Below are positions 10,617 through 20,399 of a DNA stretch of 64,000 nt, in pieces. This stretch comes from Batillaria attramentaria (lineage: Eukaryota > Mollusca > Gastropoda > Batillariidae). The notes under the pieces are model-generated. The model did no database searches, was not told the DNA's origin, and saw only the letters and a program-made list of their open reading frames with translations. The DNA lies in contig JACVVK020000039.1 of the NCBI GenBank assembly GCA_018292915.2, forward strand, positions 411,001 through 475,000, written 5' to 3'. Within the stretch, counting starts at the first letter, position 1. Every line of letters begins with the position of its first letter. The position numbers and the translations under genes are program-made.

Positions 10617-12293
10617 TCAAGATGGCTTCTTTCTGTCTGATGAGTGTCTACTTTCACCGCTGGCAGAACGAGGGCTGATGCCAGGTGAGTGACGTCTCCC
10701 AGAATCACCACTTTGAGATCCTGCAGCTAGTCTGTGGCGGTCTTTGCTTGTAGAGTCAGAAAGCACCCTCGGCCGGCCACTGCCTGACCTGCCACTGTCC
10801 TCAGTGTAGCGCTGTTGTCTTGAAAATGATCTCCTACGATCAGTGTCTGAAGACTGCCTGTCTGAATGAGATGGTTCTGGTTCAGACTGACACTGGGATT
10901 GCGAGTCCCCAAGTTTGTCACACCATGAGTGTCGCCCTGAATCTTCACTTCCCGCCTCAACAGACCTGGAAGAGTTGTGACCCCTGTGTGATGAAGGTCT
11001 GTGTCTTGAATTCTGACTCTGAGTCTGAACACTGTCTGTGTCAGGGCTTCTCGAGTGATGCTTTCTACGGTGAGGTCTCTCAGTGGAGGCTGAAGGCTGT
11101 GATTTTCTGCCAGAATAAGCACCTCTGCCTGTCTGGTTGTCACCTGAGGTTTCATGATCGCTGCCATGTTCTCTGTGTCTGTGATGACGCTCGATACGAT
11201 GTGATGAACCATGCTCCTGTTTCTTCTTCTGCAACAGTTTCTTACGGAGATCATCCTGCCCAACGGCAACTGATGGTTTGTGCGAACTCCTTGACTTGTA
11301 ATCGCCTTCACCTCTGTGATGACCTGAGCCACTTGCATGTGAATGATACCTGTCCTGTTTTTGTCGACTGTGACTCCTACCACTGTCTGAGGTGTCACTG
11401 TGGTCTGAATACCTCTCAGTGCTGCTTTCTCTGGAAACACGGGGTCCTTCTCTGTCTCTCACTTTGGCACTTTTGTGCTGTCCCTGCCTGGGCTCGCTGT
11501 CATTCCCTGCTCTAGGCTTTACCCTTGCACCTGACTCCCGATCGCCAACCGTTCTGTGTGAATGAGGCTCTAGATCAGACTTCCCTATTCTGCCTTTCCA
11601 ATCCTTTTTTTCTTCACTTGAGTCTGCTCCAGAATACTGTGTCTCACTGGACATCGCCACTGCTAGAAGTCTGTGTGATATACTCCTCTGATCATGGACA
11701 TCTGTCTGTACTCTAGTGGAGGAACTGCTGGCGATAAAACTAGAACTGTGCTCTCCTTCGTGGCTTGTCACAACAGTGTCCCTACCACGACCTCTGCCAA
11801 AGGCTTGTCCTGTCGCAGATGCTTCCCGTCCTGCAGCACCCTCCCCTCTCCTGTCTCCGTGCAAATTCTGCTCTCTTTGAGTCTGACCACGGCCTCTACC
11901 CCTTCCTTCACCAACCCCACCACGACCTCGACTTCGTCCTCGTCCCCGTCGCTTGTCCTGGCGCTGATACTCCATCCTTCCGCCCATGGGCACGTTGTAC
12001 ATATCAATAACGCCCTGCATAGCGTCCAGCATGTTGATGTCGTCGGGAACTAGAACCATGCGGATCTTCCTGCCCTGAATGGCCATTCGCTGCAGTCGTT
12101 TGGGACGGTTGTTCACAACGAGAACACAATCGCGCATCGTCACGCTCATGGCAGCACTGACAAATTCGATTGTACCTTTCACAGACGAGTCATTTCTGAG
12201 TTCTATTTCTGTCTCAACGCCTTCAAGGGCTTTCAAGAGACAGCACAGTGTCCTCGTGTAGAAAAACTTATCTCTGGCAGTCGTCACAGACAT
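10617..12293 (-). CDS. LSM10: LSM10-like U7 snRNP Sm protein with long RG/RS-rich tail
   Basis: LSm10 replaces an SmD protein in the U7 snRNP ring that directs 3'-end cleavage of replication-dependent histone mRNAs. The 558-codon frame is uninterrupted. The N-terminal 100 residues form an Sm fold: Sm1 around residues 24-58 (IELRNDSSVKGTIEF) and Sm2 around 70-84 (IQGRKIRMVLVPDDIN). The VPDDIN block and the following helix are what suggest LSm10 rather than SmD1. Residues 114-137 are arginine-glycine rich. About 400 further residues are low-complexity, rich in Ser, Arg, His, Gln and Asp with RS-like runs (HHSRSPDTD, RRHSPGISPRSAS). Vertebrate LSM10 is about 123 residues, so the tail is a large addition. 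The start is the first ATG before the Sm fold. It is divergent from the FANCG-like gene. The Sm family call is firm; LSm10 is likely. Confidence 0.75.
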   Translation of the reverse strand: MSVTTARDKFFYTRTLCCLLKALEGVETEIELRNDSSVKGTIEFVSAAMSVTMRDCVLVVNNRPKRLQRMAIQGRKIRMVLVPDDINMLDAMQGVIDMYNVPMGGRMEYQRQDKRRGRGRSRGRGGVGEGRGRGRGQTQREQNLHGDRRGEGAAGREASATGQAFGRGRGRDTVVTSHEGEHSSSFIASSSSTRVQTDVHDQRSISHRLLAVAMSSETQYSGADSSEEKKDWKGRIGKSDLEPHSHRTVGDRESGARVKPRAGNDSEPRQGQHKSAKVRDREGPRVSRESSTERYSDHSDTSDSGRSHSRQKQDRYHSHASGSGHHRGEGDYKSRSSHKPSVAVGQDDLRKKLLQKKKQEHGSSHRIERHHRHREHGSDHETSGDNQTGRGAYSGRKSQPSASTERPHRRKHHSRSPDTDSVQTQSQNSRHRPSSHRGHNSSRSVEAGSEDSGRHSWCDKLGDSQSQCQSEPEPSHSDRQSSDTDRRRSFSRQQRYTEDSGRSGSGRPRVLSDSTSKDRHRLAAGSQSGDSGRRHSPGISPRSASGESRHSSDRKKPS

Positions 12294-12561
12294 GGTCGGT
12301 GTGCGGCCAAGTTCCCGCGTGAGATTTCAGCGTTACCTCCCTTCAATTGTTCGGATAGTTCTCCGACTCTGCCTTTGCGAACAATTTCCCAAAGACGATG
12401 ATAAACTAAGTCAGTAAATTTAGTATATCACTTGATCTATTTTGTTGATACACTTGTGTCGTTATTTGAAAAATCTGAACAAGGGTTTTGCGTTTGAGTC
12501 GTTGAGGTATTATCGACTAGTTTGTCAACTCTTCAGTGTAGAAGACAGAATTCTAAGAAAG
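12294..12561. promoter_or_regulatory. divergent promoter region between LSM10-like and FANCG-like genes
   Basis: Only about 270-340 bases separate the two inferred translation starts, which point away from each other. No TATA box stands out. The right edge has AAGATGGCGGG at 12560-12570, resembling the YY1 motif common near start sites of TATA-less promoters. Confidence 0.5.
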
Positions 12562-12627
12562 ATGGCGGGATTGGTTTCGATTTTGTTGTGGAAAGGTGTA
12601 GTCGTGGAGGGTTGGAACGCCGCGTAA
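12562..12627 (+). other. upstream ORF (21 codons) before the FANCG-like start
   Basis: ATG in a strong context (AAAG before, G after) opens a frame ending in TAA at 12625-12627, two bases before the ATG inferred for the main frame at 12630. It could reduce translation of the main frame. Alternatively the transcript starts downstream of it, or the ATGGCGG is mainly a YY1-like element. Confidence 0.4.
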
Positions 12628-12629
12628 TC

Positions 12630-15600
12630 ATGTGTACAACTTTTCCTGAAGCCAGGTGCAACCTGCCTCTTGCACGTTTGCCATTATCTTCCAAATTTTC
12701 CGATTGTTTGTGTTTACTACAGTTGGAGTCTCAGGATGTCGTCTGCAAGTGCATCAAGGTGTTCGCTCTTCTTCAAGATTCTTCTTTCTTTGGTCATCTG
12801 CTTTCAGCATTGTGAAGATTCTGTTGATATTGGGGAGGGGGGGTGTAGGGCGGGGGTCTGTGGTTGTAGTGTCGGAAATAAGTAGGTGATCAACCTGTCC
12901 GAAGGGGTAGGTGATGGGGGTTTATGATAAAACACGCCGGGTGGGGTGGGGGGGGGTATTTCTTTTTCTCAGGAATCGTATGTGTTGCTGACTAGCGTAC
13001 CAAACTCTCAGTAAGAAACACATTGAACTGTTTTCAGGAATTGGGCTCCAGTGGACTCAACAAGGAAGGCATGTGTGCCTCGCTTGAAGGACTGGGAAAA
13101 GAGCTTCTGCATCTGCTTGTCAAGTTGAGGAGTATGTGTAAAGTTTTGCAGCCACTGGCAAACATATAATTATGCATGAAGCACTGTTCTAGGATGATTT
13201 ACCTTTGTCATTTTTAGGTAGCCAGGATAGTGGAGCGGTAGACCGTTGGACTTCCAGTGCTCGAGTTGTGAGTTCAAATCCCAGCGGGGGCCAGACACAG
13301 GGGTGCCAATTATCAAAAACACTTGGGATTTCCAGCCGGAATGAGAAATTTAATTATTTTGAAAACTAAATTTGCCGGATTGAGAACTTTCAAAAGTAAA
13401 TTTTCTGGATTTGCAAAATCAGCAAGCAACAATTTCCAGATTAATGGGTGACCGTCACAAGTACGTTTACCACTACATAAAGCGTGGTGTGTTTTTAGAC
13501 CCAGAGTACACTCCCTTGATGACATTGTCTTTTTACTGCAAATTTTTTTAGGCTATACCGACAGTTGTGAGATCGAAGATGCCACGAGGTTATTACGGAT
13601 TGGGTTTGACTTCAAAATGATTTTCCAATGTGGGAAGACGTTCCCACTTCCATGCTGACAAAATTTGTGGGCTTTTTCTCATTACTCTATCTTTGGTTTC
13701 GCCCTTCCCAAGTGGAAAAGGACATTAAACCCTCAAACACCCACCCACCCTCTGTTATTTTTAGTTACTTCTGTTTCTCTTAGGTTTACCACCAACAGTG
13801 AATGGGCTTACTATGGAACTGGGCGTGCTGTACAACTTCTTGCATGCCAGTCTTTTGAAAAACAGCATCCAGACACATGACCAGACCAAGCTGCTGATAG
13901 CCCATGCCAACACTGCCCTTCGTTCTCTCCACAGAGGTATGTGAATACAGCATAGAGCATGGATGAATGTACCGGTATGTGCACAATACCAGGTGTCAGA
14001 ATCATGCTGCATCAGGTTAGTGCACAACCATTCAGATCAGATCAAGACAGCATCTCTGCAGGGAGTGCAGCTGGGAAAGCCCATAATGTGTTCTAACCGT
14101 TGTCTGAGAAGTCTCAACAGTTTTGTCTTTGAGACTCCACTTGACAGATTTTATTGATTCCGGCCAGGGGCTGCTATCATGAGGGTGAAAAGAACAGTAA
14201 CAATCAAAGCCTTTAACGCGCATACATGTATACATGTATGAACAAGCAGAACATTTACACTACTACAGCATATTAACACCAAGTACAGATAACTAACTGA
14301 TAAGTAGTGAAAATAATCTGTACGAGTCTATGACACTTGCAACAGCCAGGCGCTGCGTTTGAAAGCAACAAACAGGAATTTTGCTAAGTTTATAATCATG
14401 GCCTTGCTATTGCTTTTCTGATAGTGATAAACTGTGATCGGCCCAAAGCAGTTAAAAACCTGCGCCGTAGCTGCGTGTAGACAGGACATTCACCCCTTAG
14501 CTGCGTGTAGACAGGACATTCACCCCTTAGCTGCGTGTAGACAGGACATTCTAACAGCCCATGCTGCTCGGTTTGTTTAGTCAGTATACACTGGACACAA
14601 AAGCACACCGGTGACGCGGCTATGCCGCGAATCCGACCGGCTGTCGGCCGCAGTGACTGTTTTAGGCCGGAAAAGCGCGAGACGCATGCGGTGACGTACA
14701 AAAATGCTGCCAGGAAGGCTAAAAACTGAAATTAATTTGATCATATTGTTATATATATGCAAATATCAGTAAGACTTTCATCTTCCCACCCAAAGCGATT
14801 TTACATCGAAAATGTTATTCATGTAAGGACACGAGTCATATTTGTTCGACTGCAATGAGACTCGAGAGCTATTTTGCAGTTTAACACGAAGCTGACAAAA
14901 AATACCACGTTAATTCCAGTAGTTTCAAAACAGACACGTATCCGTGATATCTTTGTGACTTGCATCCCAAATTTTGTGACGTAGAATGCTTTAGTGTTTT
15001 CACAATTTAAAAAAATATCAGAGCAGTGCGAAATCCTCGGCTAAGAACCGGCCAACCATCTGGTTTGATGCTGGCTATGAACCAGCTGCAACCTTGGATA
15101 TGAACCGGCCAATACTTCACATTTCTGGCTGAAGAAAAGTTGCGAACAACGAGGGTGTCTGCGGTATTTTTAACAGTTACACGTTTGCATACTGACACGG
15201 TGACAACAGGAAATACCAACGCAGCATTTAGTTAGACAATTTCAAGGTCATTCCGCACTATCTGAGCTATACATCACTAGCGCCAGTGAATAGCCCTTGA
15301 AGTCTTAATCTATGATCCCATGTAGTTAGGCAACTGTTTCTCATGTGAATGCCAGGGAAACTGTGGAAAACATGTACTCATATAATTATTAGGTTTGGAT
15401 TTGTTTTGTTTATGGAAAGAAGACATCGACTTTACCCAGTAACCCCATCCAGAGATTTTTTTTTTTAATGGAAAGGAATAATAAAAGTATTATAACCAAC
15501 AAACCATCCAAAAAGTGAGAGGAGGAACACTTACAGTGGTGCGATGAATTTTATTTTTTTTCTTTCGTGTGAAGATGGAGATGAGAATGAAAATGAGTAT

Positions 15601-18600
15601 GAAAGATGATTTGGAGTTATGGCTTCAAATGTATGATTTGTGGTGTGTATCAGTGCGTGTGTGTGTTGGTTAGTGTTTATCAGTGTGAGTGTGTGCTGGT
15701 TTGTTAGGTGTCTGTAGAAGTGGTGTGCGTGGGCATCTGTGTGGGTGTGTGGCTGGGTTTGGAAGTAACGTTTTTTTTCTGCAGTGTGGTGAAGGTAAGA
15801 GTGGTCTGTGTGTTCTGTTTGGTGTGGCGTATGTGGATGTTGTGTATGGGTGTCGTGGTTTTAGTGCAGGGTATTTGGGGTGTGATGAGGATGATGTGGG
15901 TGCAGATGTGGATGTGAATGGTGTGTGCGTATATATATGTAGATGAGGGTGGTTTAGATGCGGATGTGGAAGATGTTGATGTACGTGCAGGTTTGCTTGA
16001 TGAGGGTGCTTCAGGTAGGGGTCCAGATGAGGGTGGTTCAGGTGTGTGTGTGGATGAGGGTGGTGGTTTGGTTAAGAGTGGGGCAGATGTGGACGGGTGT
16101 GAGGGTAGTGTAAGTGTATATGTGGATGGGGGTGGTGCAGATGTAGATGTGGTTTGTGTGTGCACAGGTTTAGGTTTGGATGCAGGTGTATGTGTAGGTG
16201 TGGGCATGCGTAAGCGTGGTGGTAGAGGTGCCGACGGTGTTATTAGTGCATGCGTCAAGTATTGTCATATGTGGTGTCTGTTCCTGTACGTGTGATCATG
16301 TGTTTCAATCTGTCCATTATGTTCATTATGTTGTCTGTAAGCAGTGTTGTTGTGTTCAGTATGGAGTAGCCTTGATTGTTGTGGTATGATTGAAGGTCCA
16401 TTATGCGGTGAATGAGTGCACTTTTGATTCTAAGGTTGATGTCTGTAAGTAAGTTTTGCATAAAGAAGTGTGTTGCGCATGGTAGTGTGAGATGTGGTGC
16501 ATAATTATGTGAGTGTCGCTGGAACTGAGTAAGTTGTTGGTGGTGGTGTTGTGTGAGTGGATGTCAGTGATGAGTTGGTTTAGTTGGTGTGCAATGTAGA
16601 AGTGTTGCAGTGCTGTGTCCATGGGTTTGTCGAATTCTCTGTTAATGATTTCCAATTCCTCTGAAGTGTTTGTGTATTGTGTCGTGGTTTGTGTTGTGTG
16701 TTCTGTGTTTGTATCTGTGGTGTGTGTCATGGAGTGTGTTATGGTGTTTGTTGAGTGTTCTGTGTTTGTGTCTGTAGTGTGAGCTGTGGTGTGTGTTGCG
16801 GTGTAAGCTGGGGTGTGTTCCGGTGTTGTGTAGGTTGAAATATTTTCAGGTGATGATGATGAGAAGAGTGAAGATGGATAATTGATATTTATAGATGAGG
16901 ATGATGTCTGTGGTGTGGTCATTTCTGTGGAAAGAAAATAAGTAGTTCGGTAAATATGGTTGTGTCTTTGTTTCTTTTATCTTAATTGTGAAGCGAGGAG
17001 ATATGGTTGTGGAAAAAAGGAGGAAGGGGGGAGGGGGTTGAAATTGGAAGGGTAGGGAAATATTTTTTTGAAAATAACACGGGTGGGTTATTATCCACTA
17101 CGTTCCCTGACAGTTTCATCTGAAATGGGACACCTAAAACCCCCTAAATCATAATATTCGCATAGGAGAAAAGAAAGGAGAAGCTGGTCGGTTCTTAGCC
17201 ACGCACAAACCAAATAGAGGCTGGTTCTTAGCCGGGGCGAGTGCCAGTTCATAACCACAAAATGTTCACTACCAATTTTCTTTCTCGAACTGCGCGCGAT
17301 GTAAGCCACAAATTGCAATAATTTTCTAGGTATGGCCGCAAGACATATTATAAAACTAGGACGTTTTCATAAACTTGACTTTCCTTTCTGTAATTTTTTA
17401 TTATCGCGAATGAAAGTGAATTTTCTACAGAAAACGAGACTAAATTGTTTCCAGCGTGAGTGTACGCGCAAGTAGCACCACAAAAACCACTTACGAGTTG
17501 AACAGAGACCTTCTGCGACAAGACAGGCCAACCTCAGGTCGAGACAAGCTTTCACGTGTACAGCGCAGATGATTTTCTGAGAGAAGTCGCGTGCGGCCAA
17601 GCAACGCTAGCGCTCAACGCCGCAAGCCGGTCAGAATTGGGATAGCCGGGTCACCGGTGTGAAAAGGCAATCATCTGACTGTTCTTTCTCTGAGACGGTT
17701 CCAGTGTTGGTCTGGTTCACAATCACAAGTGTCCTGTCACACCCTTTTACTTCTAGGTCTTATAACAGTCCACTGCTTTATATGCCTCTGCTTTTCAGGC
17801 AGGTGATAGTAATTAGTATGATGGCCGAAGCTTTGCTCGTGCAAGTTCCGTCTCATTTTTTAATTTCTCATCATGTCTAATCCTCCTTTGCACAAGTGTG
17901 ATCCACAATGGTATTAATGGCTGCCTGCTTGGCAAGGGTTTGTATCACTATCACTGTATCAGTGTTTGGTCATTCCTCACAGCTGTTCATGCACAAAGTA
18001 GGAGATCCAAGGAAGATAAAAACAGACACATCAGTACAGTGAACTGTTTTGTGGACACCAAATATTGAAATATCAGTTGGGGACTGCCTTTATAAAACAA
18101 AAAAAAACAAAAAAACACTTATAATATTATATTCTTGTTATAGCTAGATCAAATTTTGTGTTTCTTTGACTGATTTTCTGTGATCTTGTTTCAGCTCAGG
18201 AACTGGTTGGCACACACAAAGGAGCCTCAGGTCATGCAAGCCAAACAAACGGAACATACAGTGAAAGCGCCACGAGCCAAGTGCCAGTTGTGCTGTCCGA
18301 CCTCATCAGCATTCTGCACTCTGTCAACTGTAAGGCATCCTTCTCATTAGATTTTATAAACAAGACAGGTTGGACTGTTTAGGCTGAGATTAGTTTCCTG
18401 TGATCATAGTTCATACACTCAATAGTTTCCTTCCTTCCTTTTTTTTTTTTTTTTTTTTTGGGGGGGGGGTCATTCTCATCATCAGTAGTAGTAGAACTGT
18501 TTAGCTTCAGTGTAACCTATGGCGCATTCCAGTAAGCCCTGAAATCGATGACATAAGAATGCATTAATTTTATTCATGACTCCAAAGCTGAAGCTAAGTT

Positions 18601-20156
18601 GATGCAAAATAAACACTATGCGCGATATTTATGATGCATGTTTAGCTGGGATTAACGCATTTTAATCTAAACACGTAAGAATGGAAAATTACTTTTGTTA
18701 AACGCCCATTTACGTTATCCGAGCTAAATGCGCTTCATGAATACCAGGCCAGGTTGTCATTAGCATCTCTATTGTGGTTGCTGTTTGTTAGTATTCCAAA
18801 GGTGATATGTAATTGTACAATTATATAAATTTATACCTTGGGCACTTGCTAGTGAATTAGTCAGTTGAACTCTTTACATTTTACCTTCAGCAAATCTGTT
18901 TTGAAGTCTTTGCACTTTGGGGGAGTCGGGGTGGTCGAATGGTAGAGCGTTGGACTTCTAATGCTCGGGTCGTGAGTTCGATCCCGGCTGAGGCCAAATA
19001 TTTGTGCTGGCTTTTTCATCGTTGCCCCATCTTTGATATCACCCTATGTGGTGGAAAAGGACGTTAAACCCCCAAACACCCACCCACCCTTTGCACTTTG
19101 CATCACATCTTGTAGTAAATTTGGGGTGATCAAAGATAATGGCTGTTTGTGTTTTCTGTTATCTGTTGCAATCGCTGTCTGTTTTTATGTGATCTGGCAG
19201 GCACGATGCTTCATAATGCTGTTGGACTGTTTGGTTGTCTTTGGTCACTCATCACCATTATGGAGCAAGGGCTGACCACTCCTGTCACAGCTTTACTTCC
19301 CTTGTTGGATTTGTCCCATGGTGGAGATGACAAGGTACTTCACAACGAGAGACTGTCATTGTGATCACAATTAAAACTCTCTGGCATGCTTGTACATTAG
19401 TAAATAATAAGCTGTGTCACTGCTTCAGGTTTTGGTAACCACTAAGTTATGTGTTTTGGGTTGTTTTTTCACCCACGGTTTAAAGGCTTGAGAAATGATG
19501 TAACATTTGCAGAAAATGTTGGCTTCTATTGTGTATATGTATGCTAACCCAGTGATCACCTGTGTAAATCTGGTACAATAAATCTGTTTCCTGAGTAAGA
19601 TGTACTTTTGACAGCCATCTTGATAAATGTTCACCAGTTTAAATTTTAAGCATGTCATTTCAAGTGATGTCTTGTCTGTTTTCACAGATACCTCTCAAAC
19701 ATGGGTTTCTCTTTTCAACTCTTGCAAGCCCATTGCTGGCAGCCTCAAATGAGAATGACCACAACTTTATGTTTCATGGTGGAGAACCATCACAAAGTCT
19801 CTCTGTGCACAGCCTGGCCGCCATCTTGATGGCCACGTCAAGTTTCCACAGAGGCGAGCTTGAAACGTGCAGAGAGCACACGTCAGAAGTGACTGACCCT
19901 AAACTGACATCACTTTCAGCTTTACTGACAGGTGTGTGCTTTCTGTCTCAGTCGCATTCTTTGTGGCAATAAAATAGATGTAGAGGGGTTTTCTTGTCCT
20001 GTCCAATCCATTGTCCGCATGCTTCCTGCAAGTGCTACATGAAAGTAGTTCATGCGCACTGTGCATCTTGTAATGGTGGTGAGTGTGTGTGCGTGTTTCT
20101 CTGTGTGCATGATTGTGATTTCTAGTACTTTGCCAGAGAGTAAAGTTGTGTAAGTA

Positions 20157-20211
<55 letters not shown>

Positions 20212-20348
20212 TGTTTCTCCGTTTGCATGTTAATACTGTGCAAGAGAGTAAAGTCTTCTGTGTGTGGATGGGTGGGTGGGTACGTGCTTGTGTGTTTCTC
20301 TGCATGCATGATTTGTTTTTTCTACTACTCTGCCAGAGAGTAAGATCG

Positions 20349-20399
<51 letters not shown>

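Noticed and set aside
10820..11515. 231-codon plus-strand frame opposite LSM10
   Set aside because: It is the antisense shadow of the low-complexity LSM10 tail and resembles nothing known.
17367..17600. 77-codon frame at one end of the large transposon, with a near-identical one at 36099-36332
   Set aside because: The frame is shared because both loci are copies of the same element end. It lies within about 60 bases of the terminus and shows no recognisable domain.
18930..18995. tRNA gene in the SINE head (also near 20990, 29580, 34975, 40243)
   Set aside because: A and B boxes are present but acceptor stems are not paired. They are followed by a common SINE body and flanked by target duplications.
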